A program made the position numbers and the translations under genes. The notes beneath the pieces are model-generated. The model was not told the DNA's origin and did no database searches. It was given only the letters and a program-made list of their open reading frames with translations. 64,000 bases of DNA from Streptococcus oralis (GTDB lineage Bacteria > Bacillota > Bacilli > Lactobacillales > Streptococcaceae), in the NCBI RefSeq assembly GCF_016127915.1, contig NZ_CP066059.1:186001-250000 (forward strand), given 5' to 3'. Below, in pieces: positions 46,235 through 55,965 of this stretch (position 1 is its first letter; each line of letters starts with the position of its first letter).

Positions 46235-48772
46235 TTACTTACTCTCCTTTAATAAAGCCAATAACTTTTCAGCTTCAGCCATAATGGTATTGTTGTCCTG
46301 GGCACCAAATAGCAGGTTATTTTTTAAACCAGTGAGAGTTTCTTTGGCATTTGACTTGATGATGGGGTCTTGAAACTTTGCAAGTAGCTCTTCAGCCTCT
46401 CTTAACTTCTCTTCAACCTTTTCAGTCTCAACCTGAGGTTCTTCTGGCTCCTCTGGTGATTCTTCTTCCGATTCCTCTGTTGGTTTTGGAGATTCTGGTT
46501 TCTCACTTTGCGGTTTCTCTTCGCGTGGCTTTTCCTCCTCAGGTTTGTCTGTCCGAGGTTTCTCCTCTGATGGATTTTCCGTTTGATTGCTATCAGCTTG
46601 ACCATTTTGGTTTCTTTGAACATGGTCGCTTGCATTGCCCCAACCACTATCTGAATGCGGACGTTCGTTTGGATGTTCGACATAGTACTTCACAGTCGCA
46701 AAGAGATCCTCAAGAGTGTACCACTTAGGTGCCTCATACAGTCCTTCGTCAAACCATTCAAACTTAATGTTATGGTAATGATTATAATGAGGAATAATCA
46801 AGCTTCCGTTTTTAACTTCAACGGTATGTTGGAGATTGTATGGCATACGTTCAAGTGGAACCTTCTTAGCTGCTTTCACGCGGTTGTAGATAGCTTCTGC
46901 TCCTTTAGCCTCCGTATTTCCTGGATTCTGATGGTCTGTTGAAGGAGGGGTCAAACCTTTCTCTTTAGCATAAGCCTGGGCTGCCGCTCTTTCGGCTTCA
47001 GACAAACTATCTTTTTTAATCCAATGGCTATGGGTCATATGTGGAGTTACATAGGCATCCCCCTCATCACTGGTGATATCACGAGAATCAAAGATATAGC
47101 CATCTTCTGTTGTATACTTGCCTGCCAACTTGGCTACCTGAATCTCATCATCAGTGTAGGCAATTTGCGCATTTGGTTTTCCTAAACGTTCTGGATGACG
47201 AATCGGTGCTAGAAATGCAAGTATATCTTCAACCAACTTAACTTTATCACTGCTTTCATCATTTAAACGTTCCAACAGTTTATCCAAAGCGTCAAAATCA
47301 ACTTTACGCCCTTTATTATCAAGTAAGTTTTGATGAACTGCTGCTAATAAATCATAAGCCTTATTGTAAAATCCTTGATCACCAGATGAGAGGTTGGTTT
47401 TCTTAGCTCCTAGCTTATGAGCTAAACTTTCTTGCTTGGCTAGTTTACCATCAATGGCTGCTGCTGTTTCTGCTGAAAGTTCCTTGGCAGGAATATAACG
47501 TGAGATTCCATTCTCCTCAAATACATAGCCATCAGCTACTTTTCTAACCGCCTGTTTGACCAATTTTTCGTCAATTGGATTGCTTGGAGCTGGTTGAGGA
47601 TTTGGTGCAGGTTGCGGGCTTGGACTAGGTTCCGGAGTCGGTTGTGGACTTGGTTGTTCTGGTCTTGAATCCGGTACCCAATGGTTCGAACGATAGCGAA
47701 GTGGGATGATGCGAGCGATTCGTTCTTCCAATTCAGACATCTGTGAATAAGGGATGAAATGGTAATGGTTCCCATGAGGCACAGCAACTCCTCTGGCTGT
47801 TCGACTTGTGATTTGTGCCGGGTCAAAAACAAGGCCATCAGATTCTACGTGTCGTCGACTGAGTGGCAAGGCATAAAGTTGTTTCAGAAGGCCATCAATA
47901 TCCTCATCACTTTGATTGACTTGACTGTTAGTGTTGCTGTTGTTGGTTGTGTTCGTATAGCTATAGCTGTTGCCTTGATTATTATAGGATGGGGTCCATC
48001 TATCTACATCGCTGCTAGCACTGTTGTTATTGGTACGGCGATAAGTAGGCGTATTTGATTGACCACTTCTACCAGATAGGAAGGCTTCTGCTGCAGCCAA
48101 TTCGCTGGCTGATAACTCACTCTTAGGAATGTAATGGTAATGGTTCCCATGAGGGACGATATAAGCATCACCAGTATCCTCAATGATATCAGAGGCATTA
48201 AAGATATAACCATCATCTGTGGTGTAGCGTCCCTGTGAACGTGCCAAGGCTACCGCACCATCGTTTGCTGAAGTTCCTCCTTCACGATACTGACTATGTT
48301 CTTGTTTTTGCCGATTGATTTCTTCTTTTGTACGGACATTATCCGCATGGGCTGCATCCTTAAGGTAAACATAGTATTTTCCATCTACCTTGATAACATA
48401 ACCACCCTTGATTTCACTGACAATATCCTCGTCCTTGAGCTGGTAGTTTGGATCCTTCATCAGCAACTCTTCACTGATGATAGCGTCGTAAGGAACCTTG
48501 CCATTGTAATAATGATAGTGGTCGCCGTGTGAAGTGACATAGCCCTGGTCTGTTATCTTGATGACGATTTGTTCGGCATTGATACCTTCTTTTTTACTAA
48601 CCTCATCAGGAGTCAGATTTTCCGTTTTTTGCGCAGCCTGTTTACCATCAACATAAGACACACGGTTATTTTCCTTGACTGTTCTGGCTTGATACAGTCC
48701 CAACTCGTAAGAACAAACACTTAAAATTAAAGCTGCCGCAGAACCAGCAAGGTATTTTTTGTTAATTTTCAT
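46235..48772 (-). CDS. phtD: Histidine triad protein, PhtD-like
   Basis: An 845-residue surface protein with the same signal peptide as the 42601-45114 gene. Triads: HGDHYHYY, HGNHYHYI, HGNHYHFI, HMTHSHWI and HYNHYHNI. A Pro-rich tract (PSPQPTPEPSPSPQPAP) follows the third, and a Glu/Pro/Lys-rich tract precedes the C-terminus, which ends EAEKLLALLKESK like PhtD. The ATG at 48772 has AAAGAGAG upstream. Two AdcR boxes precede it, so it is a separate zinc-controlled unit. Confidence 0.88.
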   Translation of the reverse strand: MKINKKYLAGSAAALILSVCSYELGLYQARTVKENNRVSYVDGKQAAQKTENLTPDEVSKKEGINAEQIVIKITDQGYVTSHGDHYHYYNGKVPYDAIISEELLMKDPNYQLKDEDIVSEIKGGYVIKVDGKYYVYLKDAAHADNVRTKEEINRQKQEHSQYREGGTSANDGAVALARSQGRYTTDDGYIFNASDIIEDTGDAYIVPHGNHYHYIPKSELSASELAAAEAFLSGRSGQSNTPTYRRTNNNSASSDVDRWTPSYNNQGNSYSYTNTTNNSNTNSQVNQSDEDIDGLLKQLYALPLSRRHVESDGLVFDPAQITSRTARGVAVPHGNHYHFIPYSQMSELEERIARIIPLRYRSNHWVPDSRPEQPSPQPTPEPSPSPQPAPNPQPAPSNPIDEKLVKQAVRKVADGYVFEENGISRYIPAKELSAETAAAIDGKLAKQESLAHKLGAKKTNLSSGDQGFYNKAYDLLAAVHQNLLDNKGRKVDFDALDKLLERLNDESSDKVKLVEDILAFLAPIRHPERLGKPNAQIAYTDDEIQVAKLAGKYTTEDGYIFDSRDITSDEGDAYVTPHMTHSHWIKKDSLSEAERAAAQAYAKEKGLTPPSTDHQNPGNTEAKGAEAIYNRVKAAKKVPLERMPYNLQHTVEVKNGSLIIPHYNHYHNIKFEWFDEGLYEAPKWYTLEDLFATVKYYVEHPNERPHSDSGWGNASDHVQRNQNGQADSNQTENPSEEKPRTDKPEEEKPREEKPQSEKPESPKPTEESEEESPEEPEEPQVETEKVEEKLREAEELLAKFQDPIIKSNAKETLTGLKNNLLFGAQDNNTIMAEAEKLLALLKESK

Positions 48773-48843
48773 CGAAACTCTCTTTCTTTTTGATATTCCT
48801 AGTTGCAATTCATTTCTAAATTGTAGAAACTCCTCTCTAATAC

Positions 48844-48906
48844 TTAACTGGTTAATAGTTTACTCCTAAATTTGCAACTTGTCAAGAATTTTATGAACTG
48901 GTTAAG
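48844..48906 (-). promoter_or_regulatory. AdcR boxes upstream of phtD
   Basis: TTAACTGGTTAA at 48844-48855 is a perfect match to the AdcR consensus TTAACYRGTTAA. A second near-match, TGAACTGGTTAA, lies at about 48894-48905. Confidence 0.75.
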
Positions 48907-48975
48907 TATTTTTTATTCTCCACTACTTTTTCAAGATTGGACTTTCTATAAGAAAGATTTTTTTGAAAATTCTTT

Positions 48976-49005
48976 AAAAAAATCCCTGCAACTGGGTTGC
49001 AAGGA
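48976..49005 (-). terminator. Terminator of ptsHI
   Basis: TCCTTGCAAC pairs with GTTGCAGGGA around a short loop and is followed by TTTTTTT on the minus strand. Confidence 0.85.
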
Positions 49006-49013
49006 CTTTTCGA

Positions 49014-50747
49014 TTAATCAAAATTAACGTATTCTTTTTGAAGTTCAAGAACTTCTTCCATTGTTGAGCATTCTGTAAGGGCACGGTTTGCGTACTCTTC
49101 CATCTTAGCTGTATCGAGTTTCTTCATCAAGCTACGTGTACGAAGTACTGATGTTGCAGACATAGAGAACTCATCCAAGCCCATTCCGACAAGAAGCGGA
49201 ACAGCTTGTTGGTCACCAGCCATCTCACCACACATACCAGCCCATTTACCTTCAGCGTGAGCTGCTTTGATAACGTTGTTAATCAAACGTAGGATTGATG
49301 GGTTGTATGGTTGGTAAAGGTATGAAACTTGTTCGTTCATACGGTCTGCTGCCATTGTGTATTGGATCAAGTCGTTTGTACCAATTGAGAAGAAGTCAAC
49401 TTCTTTAGCAAATTGGTCTGCAAGCATTGCTGCTGCTGGGATTTCGATCATGATACCAACTTGGATATTATCCGCAACTGCAACACCTTCAGCAAGAAGA
49501 TTTGCTTTTTCTTCGTCAAAGACTGCTTTCGCTGCACGGAATTCTTTCAAGAGCGCAACCATTGGGAACATGATACGCAATTGACCGTGAACAGACGCAC
49601 GAAGAAGGGCACGGATTTGTGTACGGAACATAGCATCTCCAGTCTCAGATATAGAGATACGAAGTGCACGGAATCCAAGGAATGGGTTCATTTCGTGAGG
49701 CATATCGAAGTAAGGAAGTTCCTTATCTCCACCGATATCCATTGTACGAACGACAACAGGTTTACCGTTCATTCCTTCAAGTACAGCCTTGTAAGCTTCG
49801 TACTGCTCGTCTTCTGTTGGGAAGTCTTGAGAATCCATGTACAAGAACTCTGTACGGTAAAGACCAACAGCTTCAGCACCGTTGGCATTGACACCTTCAA
49901 CGTCTTTTGGAGTACCGATATTAGCAGCCAATTCAAAGTGTTTACCATCAGCAGTCACTGTTTGAGCATCTTTCAAAAGTGCCCATTCAGCTTTTTGCTT
50001 CGCATAAGCTTCACCAGCAGCCTTGAATTCTGCCGCTTGCTCATCAGTTGGGTTGATAATCACTTCACCAGTGATACCGTTAACAGCAAGGATATCACCA
50101 TCTTTAACAATTTCAGTGATGTTGTTTGTACCTAATACTGCCGCGATTTCAAGTGTACGCGCCATGATAGCTGAGTGGCTTGTACGTCCACCAATGTTGG
50201 TTACAAAAGCTTTTACAAAGTTTTTGTCCAATTGAGCTGTATCTGAAGGAGTCAAGTCATGCGCAATCACGATCACTTCTTCATTGATAGAAGCTGGGTT
50301 TGGCAATTTTTTACCAAGGAGATTTGCCAATACACGTTTTGTTACGTCGCGGATATCCGCTGCACGTTCTTGCATGTATGGGTTGTCTTCCATGCCTTCA
50401 AAGATAGTGATAAACATGTCTGTCACTTCTTTCAGACCTGCTTCTGCATTCACTTTCTTCGCACGGATTGTTTCCTTGATTTGACTGATCATTTCTGGGT
50501 CAGCAAGAACCATTAAGTGAGCGTCAAAAACTTGAGCTGCTTCTTCACCGAGCGTACCTACTGCTTTCTCACGAATAACAGAAAGCTCGTCTTGTGATGC
50601 TTTTAGAGCGGCATCAAGGCGAGCTTCTTCTGCGTTTGTATCTTCGACTGTAACAGTCTCAAATGACAAATCCGGTTGAACGAGTAGATATGCTTTTGCA
50701 ACTGCAACACCGTCAGATGCTGCGATTCCTTTAAGCATTTCTGTCAT
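49014..50747 (-). CDS. ptsI: PTS enzyme I
   Basis: A 577-residue phosphoenolpyruvate-protein phosphotransferase. The phospho-histidine is in [13 protein letters not shown], and the PEP-binding C-terminal domain has [21 protein letters not shown] and [15 protein letters not shown]. It passes phosphate from PEP to HPr for all PTS sugars, including lactose through LacF/LacE in this window. It lies five bases after ptsH. Confidence 0.97.
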   Translation of the reverse strand: MTEMLKGIAASDGVAVAKAYLLVQPDLSFETVTVEDTNAEEARLDAALKASQDELSVIREKAVGTLGEEAAQVFDAHLMVLADPEMISQIKETIRAKKVNAEAGLKEVTDMFITIFEGMEDNPYMQERAADIRDVTKRVLANLLGKKLPNPASINEEVIVIAHDLTPSDTAQLDKNFVKAFVTNIGGRTSHSAIMARTLEIAAVLGTNNITEIVKDGDILAVNGITGEVIINPTDEQAAEFKAAGEAYAKQKAEWALLKDAQTVTADGKHFELAANIGTPKDVEGVNANGAEAVGLYRTEFLYMDSQDFPTEDEQYEAYKAVLEGMNGKPVVVRTMDIGGDKELPYFDMPHEMNPFLGFRALRISISETGDAMFRTQIRALLRASVHGQLRIMFPMVALLKEFRAAKAVFDEEKANLLAEGVAVADNIQVGIMIEIPAAAMLADQFAKEVDFFSIGTNDLIQYTMAADRMNEQVSYLYQPYNPSILRLINNVIKAAHAEGKWAGMCGEMAGDQQAVPLLVGMGLDEFSMSATSVLRTRSLMKKLDTAKMEEYANRALTECSTMEEVLELQKEYVNFD

Positions 50748-50752
50748 TTTCC

Positions 50753-51016
50753 TTATGCCAATCCTTCTTTTTCCATAGTTTCAGTGATAGCAACGATTGC
50801 GTCGTCAGCATCTGCACCTTCAGCTGAAATTGTAACATCAGCACCTTGGCCAACACCAAGACTCATAACACCCATGATTGATTTAAGGTTTACTGATTTA
50901 CCTTTGTACTCAAGAGTGATATCTGAAGCAAATTTGCTAGCTGTTTGAACCAACAATGTTGCTGGACGTGCGTGGATACCTGTTTCTGCCACTACGTGGA
51001 AATCTTTAGAAGCCAT
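50753..51016 (-). CDS. ptsH: Phosphocarrier protein HPr
   Basis: An 87-residue HPr with the phospho-His15 in [12 protein letters not shown] and the regulatory Ser46 in LKSIMGVMS. Phosphorylation at Ser46 by HPr kinase makes it the corepressor for CcpA, which is relevant to the cre-like site before lacT. It is the first gene of the ptsHI operon. Confidence 0.97.
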   Translation of the reverse strand: MASKDFHVVAETGIHARPATLLVQTASKFASDITLEYKGKSVNLKSIMGVMSLGVGQGADVTISAEGADADDAIVAITETMEKEGLA

Positions 51017-51078
51017 AGTTTGACTCTCCTTTAATTGTTTCTTATTTGGATTATATGTGATAACCCTTACAAGACTGT

Positions 51079-51107
51079 ATTATATCACCTTCTAGATAAT
51101 TTTTCAA
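51079..51107 (-). promoter_or_regulatory. ptsH promoter
   Basis: On the minus strand TTGAAA (51107-51102) and TATAAT (51084-51079) are 17 bases apart, about 63 bases before ptsH. The rest of the gap to 51304 holds nothing I recognise. Confidence 0.65.
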
Positions 51108-51304
51108 GTATTTTATGGACTTTTACTGAAAATGAACTTGCTTCTTTTTCTATCATACAGGTACTATGGGAAATTTGGGCACTAATTATTAAAAGAATAT
51201 TACCTTCAACAGTAGAGAATTTATCCAATTTGCTACTTAAAGTAAAATAAGTTTGTAGCCCCTAACAGTAAAAAGGTAGATATATCTAAGTGGTATAAGT
51301 AGAA

Positions 51305-52525
51305 CTAAAACTTTGATTGATTCCATTCAAATAAAGTGTCCAACCAATCAAAAACGATATTATGGGCGAGTCTTAAATTATTGACTTGACAATGAGCATC
51401 TGCACCGCTTTCGGACTCAAAAACCTGAAGTTTAGTTTGCGGATTTTTAGATTTAAGCGCTTCATAAATTACCTTAGTTTGTCGTTGCAGCTCAGTACCT
51501 TCTCCCTTTCCCATTATAAACAGGCAAGGACATTGAATTTTTTGATAATCTACAATCTTTGCATAGTTAAATACATCATCAATAGCACTCTTAAAATCAG
51601 AAGTACCAAACTGCCATGCATACTTTTTAAGATTCAAATTTGCTGATTCATTCAAATTTCCAGCTAATTTTAAAATGGCATTTATTAACCAACTAGGTGC
51701 TTTCAAACTTGATCCAAATTCTTTTCTGAAAAGTTCTGCAACGTCGTAAATAGGGGTACTAGCAATCCAAGCATGAATTCTTGGATCCTTTTCAACAGCT
51801 TGTGCGGTAAAATATCCCCCTCCGCTGACACCATAAATGGCTAAATAATTTAGTTTAGGATTTCTATTTTCCAACCAGTCTATGCATAATGAAATTGGAA
51901 TAGAGGCATCCACATCAAAGACCAGCCCTCTACTAGGATTGCTCCCTTGACCGGGAAGGTCAACCATTAAAACATTATAATTTCGTATCCATCCAGGATA
52001 TCCTGCAAAGTAAAATAAATCTTCGCGATAAGTATCACCTCCACCAATCATGATTAGCGTTGGGCAATTATCGCCGCTATGCAGATAATACCCAGGCAAG
52101 TAAGAACCCTGATAGGGAATAGTTAATTTTTCAATCGGTGCACCTAGTGAATGAATTGCACTAGAAAACACCTTCTCCATTTGACGAACGGTCGATAAAT
52201 ACTCTTCAGAAAATGGATCGGTAAACTGGATTGCCGAGCGAAGTGAGTAGGTCTGTGCAAGATAATACTGCGCCTTTGTTTGTTCACTCAATCCTGAATT
52301 ACTTGCTGCTTGTTCAAGATAGTTTACATGCGATAAAAATACATTTTTCCAGTCATCAGGCTTTGGTGAATTACCTAACTTTTGAGCAAGATAATACAGC
52401 TCTCCATGAGAGAAGCCAAAAACTTCACCGATTCCTAGCAACCAATTAAAGAAAAAATCCGTATCCCCATTCTTAAAAAATACGCGAGTAGATTGCCGCT
52501 TTAAAATAACCTTGTTTTCTTTCAC
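51305..52525 (-). CDS. Alpha/beta hydrolase, FrsA/DUF1100-like
   Basis: A protein of about 406 residues with a helical N-terminal part and an alpha/beta hydrolase core: the oxyanion-type MIGGGDTYREDLFY, a VDLPGQGSNPSRG loop, the nucleophile elbow YGVSGGGYFTAQ, and a late His in GADAHCQVNNLRLAH. The family (FrsA-like or 2,6-dihydropseudooxynicotine hydrolase-like) has mixed substrates, so none is proposed. I choose the GTG at 52525, six bases after AGGAGG; a GTG one codon earlier is also possible. It lies alone between ptsH and nrdH, which are neighbours in S. pneumoniae as I recall, so it may be an insertion. Confidence 0.75.
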   Translation of the reverse strand: MKENKVILKRQSTRVFFKNGDTDFFFNWLLGIGEVFGFSHGELYYLAQKLGNSPKPDDWKNVFLSHVNYLEQAASNSGLSEQTKAQYYLAQTYSLRSAIQFTDPFSEEYLSTVRQMEKVFSSAIHSLGAPIEKLTIPYQGSYLPGYYLHSGDNCPTLIMIGGGDTYREDLFYFAGYPGWIRNYNVLMVDLPGQGSNPSRGLVFDVDASIPISLCIDWLENRNPKLNYLAIYGVSGGGYFTAQAVEKDPRIHAWIASTPIYDVAELFRKEFGSSLKAPSWLINAILKLAGNLNESANLNLKKYAWQFGTSDFKSAIDDVFNYAKIVDYQKIQCPCLFIMGKGEGTELQRQTKVIYEALKSKNPQTKLQVFESESGADAHCQVNNLRLAHNIVFDWLDTLFEWNQSKF

Positions 52526-53182
52526 CACGAACCTCCTGATTTGCGTTCTTTCATTTATTAATCCCATTTCCCTAACAACATTATACTATATATATCCACA
52601 ATATATCCACAGTAAGTATAAGTTTCTAAAGTGAATAACTCTATTCTAATAGTTTTTGCATATTCAACATTTATCTAACTCATCTACTGTCTTTTATGTT
52701 TTTTAAATAGTCTACATACCTAAATATCGTAATCGCTATAAACTCTTTTCATAGCTTCATTTTTAAATTTATACCTATCTATAAGTTCTATGGTCACTAC
52801 TAGTATACCACATAAATCGAATACTTCCCAAAAATTACAGTCATATACTCTCTATCAAGAATACGAAATTCATAATCTATTTGGATGAATGCAGTATAAT
52901 CCAACATCTTCATTTTAGTTATCTTTTAAATATTTTAACACAAAATATAGGGACATCTTGTGCAGAGAATTTCTTTTTCATTAATATTACAGTTTCTGTT
53001 TTGTTAAAGCATTGTCTCAGCTAGACTTATTCCTGTTCTTACGATTTTTGCTATTTTCTTCGTTTTCCTTTCTGATAGCTTGCTGAAAATCTTCTATTTA
53101 TATTGCCAATATACAGTATGTAGTTTTTTTATTTTGAGAAACTTTGACAGTTCAACGGAAATCAAAATTTATGTTTTCAAAA
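52526..53182. other. AT-rich gap upstream of nrdH
   Basis: About 650 bases without a convincing gene on either strand. It holds a possible distant NrdR half-site pair, ACACAAAATATAGGGA at 52938-52953. Otherwise I see only AT-rich sequence with many stops, which might be decayed coding DNA next to the hydrolase gene. Confidence 0.4.
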
Positions 53183-53240
53183 ACACTATATCTTGTGTTT
53201 TGATTTCAAAACCGTAACTTTTTAGCACAAGATTTAGTTT
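53183..53240 (+). promoter_or_regulatory. Paired NrdR boxes upstream of nrdHEF
   Basis: ACACTATATCTTGTGT (53183-53198) fits the NrdR consensus ACACWATATATWGTGT closely, and GCACAAGATTTAGTTT (53225-53240) is a weaker match. Their starts are 42 bases apart, four helical turns, as expected for NrdR tandem sites. NrdR represses ribonucleotide reductase genes when dATP is high. Confidence 0.7.
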
Positions 53241-53247
53241 AAAAAGT

Positions 53248-53275
53248 TTGACAAAGTTTTTTTTTCTGATATACT
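53248..53275 (+). promoter_or_regulatory. nrdH promoter
   Basis: TTGACA (53248-53253) and TATACT (53270-53275) are 16 bases apart, just after the second NrdR box. Confidence 0.75.
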
Positions 53276-53311
53276 AAGAAAGTAATCTATTTTGAAAGAG
53301 GAGTTACGAAA

Positions 53312-53530
53312 ATGGTAACCGTTTATTCTAAAAACAACTGTGTCCAATGTAAGATGACCAAGCGTTTCTTGGACAGCAACAATGTCGCTTATCGTGAGAT
53401 CAATCTTGACGAGCAACCAGAGTACATCGATCAAGTTAAAGAGCTCGGTTTCAGCGCTGCTCCTGTTATCCAAACACCAACTGAAGTCTTTTCAGGCTTC
53501 CAACCAGGAAAACTGAAACAATTAGCATAA
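53312..53530 (+). CDS. nrdH: Glutaredoxin-like NrdH redoxin
   Basis: A 72-residue thioredoxin-fold protein with the redox pair C10-V-Q-C13. It reduces the class Ib ribonucleotide reductase NrdE. It is the first gene of the nrd unit and is followed by nrdE after 80 bases. Confidence 0.95.
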   Translation: MVTVYSKNNCVQCKMTKRFLDSNNVAYREINLDEQPEYIDQVKELGFSAAPVIQTPTEVFSGFQPGKLKQLA

Positions 53531-53610
53531 TCTTAGTACATCATCCAGAAGAGATTGCTTCTAGGGCTAACTTAGAGGCCTTTCTTTTGTAATTAGATAA
53601 AGGAAATTTT

Positions 53611-55770
53611 ATGGGATTAAAACATCTTGAGGACGTAACTTACTTCCGTCTCAATAACGAAATCAACCGTCCTGTCAATGGACAAATCATGCTTCATAAA
53701 GATAAGGAAGCCTTGGATGCCTTCTTTAAAGAAAATGTAGTTCCAAATACCATGGTTTTTGATTCAATTACTGATAAAATCAACTACCTCATTGAACACA
53801 ACTACATTGAAACTGCATTTCTTAAGAAATACCGTCCAGAGTTTTTGGAAGAATTGCATCAATTTATCAAGGACCAAAACTTCCAATTCAAATCATTCAT
53901 GGCTGCCTATAAGTTTTACAACCAGTATGCCTTGAAGACTAATGACGGTGAATATTATCTTGAAAGTATGGAAGACCGTGTCTTCTTTAACGCACTTTAC
54001 TTTGCAGACGGGGATGAAGCGATTGCGACTGATATTGCCAATGAAATCATCCACCAACGCTACCAACCTGCTACTCCTTCCTTCTTGAATGCTGGTCGTG
54101 CTCGTCGTGGGGAGTTGGTATCTTGCTTCTTGATTCAAGTAACCGATGATATGAACTCTATCGGCCGTTCTATCAACTCAGCTCTCCAACTTTCACGTAT
54201 CGGTGGTGGTGTGGGAATTTCCCTCAGCAACCTTCGTGAAGCTGGAGCTCCTATCAAAGGTTATGAAGGAGCAGCCTCTGGTGTCGTACCAGTTATGAAG
54301 CTTTTTGAAGACAGCTTCTCTTACTCAAACCAACTCGGGCAACGTCAAGGTGCTGGGGTTGTCTATCTCAACGTCTTTCACCCAGATATCATCGCTTTCC
54401 TTTCCACTAAGAAAGAAAATGCCGATGAAAAAGTTCGTGTTAAGACTCTTTCACTCGGTGTTGTAGTACCCGATAAGTTCTACGAATTGGCTCGTAAAAA
54501 TGAAGAAATGTACCTCTTCAGCCCGTACTCTGTAGAACTTGAGTATGGTGTGCCATTCAACTACATCGATATCACAGAAAAATACGATGAATTAGTCGCA
54601 AATCCAAATATCCGCAAGACAAAAATCAAGGCGCGTGATTTGGAAACTGAAATCTCTAAATTGCAACAAGAATCTGGTTACCCTTATGTAGTCAACATTG
54701 ATACGGCTAACCGTGCAAATCCTGTTGATGGAAAGATTATCATGAGTAACTTGTGTTCTGAGATTCTTCAAGTTCAAGAACCAAGCTTGATCAACGATGC
54801 TCAGGAATTCCTTCAAATGGGAACGGACGTTTCATGTAACCTTGGATCAACAAACGTGGTCAACATGATGGCTTCACCTGACTTTGGTCGTTCTATTCGC
54901 GCTATGGTTCGTGCCCTTACTTTCGTTACAGATAGTTCACACATCGTAGCTGTCCCTACTATCGACCACGGAAACAGTTTAGCTCACACCTTTGGTCTTG
55001 GTGCTATGGGGCTTCATAGTTACCTTGCCCAACAACTCATCGAATACGGATCTCCTGAGTCAATTGAATTTACAAGCATCTACTTTATGCTTATGAACTA
55101 CTGGACCTTGGTTGAGTCAAACAATATCGCCCGCGAACGTGGTATCACCTTCCACAACTTTGAAAAATCAGACTATGCTAACGGAAGCTACTTCGACAAG
55201 TATGTAACTGGTGAATTTGTTCCAAAATCAGACCGTGTTAAAGAACTCTTCAAAGACGTCTTTATCCCAAGTGCTGCCGACTGGGCTGAACTTCGCGAAA
55301 AGGTTCAAGCAGATGGTCTTTACCACCAAAACCGTCTAGCTGTTGCCCCAAATGGTTCTATCAGTTACATCAACGATGTTTCTGCATCTATCCACCCGAT
55401 TACGCAACGTATTGAAGAACGTCAAGAGAAGAAAATCGGTAAGATCTACTATCCTGCTGCAGGCTTGTCAACAGATACTATCCCTTACTACACTTCTGCT
55501 TACGATATGGATATGCGTAAGGTGATTGATGTTTACGCTGCTGCAACAGAGCACGTGGACCAAGGACTTTCACTCACCCTCTTCATGCGTAGTGATATTC
55601 CAAAAGGTCTTTACGAATGGAAGAAAGAAAATAAACAAACCACACGTGACTTGTCTATCCTTCGTAACTATGCCTTTAATAAGGGTATCAAGTCTATCTA
55701 CTACGTCCGTACCTTTACAGACGACGGTGGGGAAGTCGGTGCAAACCAATGTGAAAGCTGTGTGATTTAA
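53611..55770 (+). CDS. nrdE: Class Ib ribonucleotide reductase, alpha subunit
   Basis: A 719-residue catalytic subunit making dNTPs from NDPs. It has the active-site cysteines in GELVSCFLIQ and DVSCNLGSTNVVN, the NLCSEIL radical region and the C-terminal CESCVI pair that is reduced by NrdH. It has the short N-terminus without the ATP cone, as in class Ib enzymes. No nrdI gene is in the window. Confidence 0.97.
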   Translation: MGLKHLEDVTYFRLNNEINRPVNGQIMLHKDKEALDAFFKENVVPNTMVFDSITDKINYLIEHNYIETAFLKKYRPEFLEELHQFIKDQNFQFKSFMAAYKFYNQYALKTNDGEYYLESMEDRVFFNALYFADGDEAIATDIANEIIHQRYQPATPSFLNAGRARRGELVSCFLIQVTDDMNSIGRSINSALQLSRIGGGVGISLSNLREAGAPIKGYEGAASGVVPVMKLFEDSFSYSNQLGQRQGAGVVYLNVFHPDIIAFLSTKKENADEKVRVKTLSLGVVVPDKFYELARKNEEMYLFSPYSVELEYGVPFNYIDITEKYDELVANPNIRKTKIKARDLETEISKLQQESGYPYVVNIDTANRANPVDGKIIMSNLCSEILQVQEPSLINDAQEFLQMGTDVSCNLGSTNVVNMMASPDFGRSIRAMVRALTFVTDSSHIVAVPTIDHGNSLAHTFGLGAMGLHSYLAQQLIEYGSPESIEFTSIYFMLMNYWTLVESNNIARERGITFHNFEKSDYANGSYFDKYVTGEFVPKSDRVKELFKDVFIPSAADWAELREKVQADGLYHQNRLAVAPNGSISYINDVSASIHPITQRIEERQEKKIGKIYYPAAGLSTDTIPYYTSAYDMDMRKVIDVYAAATEHVDQGLSLTLFMRSDIPKGLYEWKKENKQTTRDLSILRNYAFNKGIKSIYYVRTFTDDGGEVGANQCESCVI

Positions 55771-55862
55771 TTGCAATCTGAGCCAACCAAATTCCCTCAG
55801 ACTACTGATTAAAGGATTACACTAGAATAAACTTGGACAAGCATCTAAAATACTAGGAAAAA

Positions 55863-55888
55863 TGAAAAGTCGGTCTTCCGACTTTTTG
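55863..55888 (+). terminator. Terminator between nrdE and nrdF
   Basis: AAAAGTCGG-TCTT-CCGACTTTT followed by a T. It divides nrdHE from nrdF, which then needs its own promoter or read-through. Confidence 0.75.
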
Positions 55889-55965
55889 TGCGATACTCTT
55901 CTCAGACTATGATAAAATAGAGAAGATTCTATCATCGCATTATTATATACAGAAAGAGATTTCAA

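Noticed and set aside
49413..50135. Plus-strand open frame of 240 codons opposite ptsI
   Set aside because: Mirror frame of a highly conserved gene; Cys/His/Phe-rich composition typical of shadow frames.
51035..51250. Plus-strand frame of 71 codons between ptsH and the hydrolase
   Set aside because: Begins in the ptsH leader and promoter on the other strand; no ribosome site or recognisable domain, although a decayed gene cannot be ruled out.
52526..53182. Possible insertion sequence in the AT-rich gap
   Set aside because: No transposase-like frame, terminal inverted repeats or target duplication could be found by eye.
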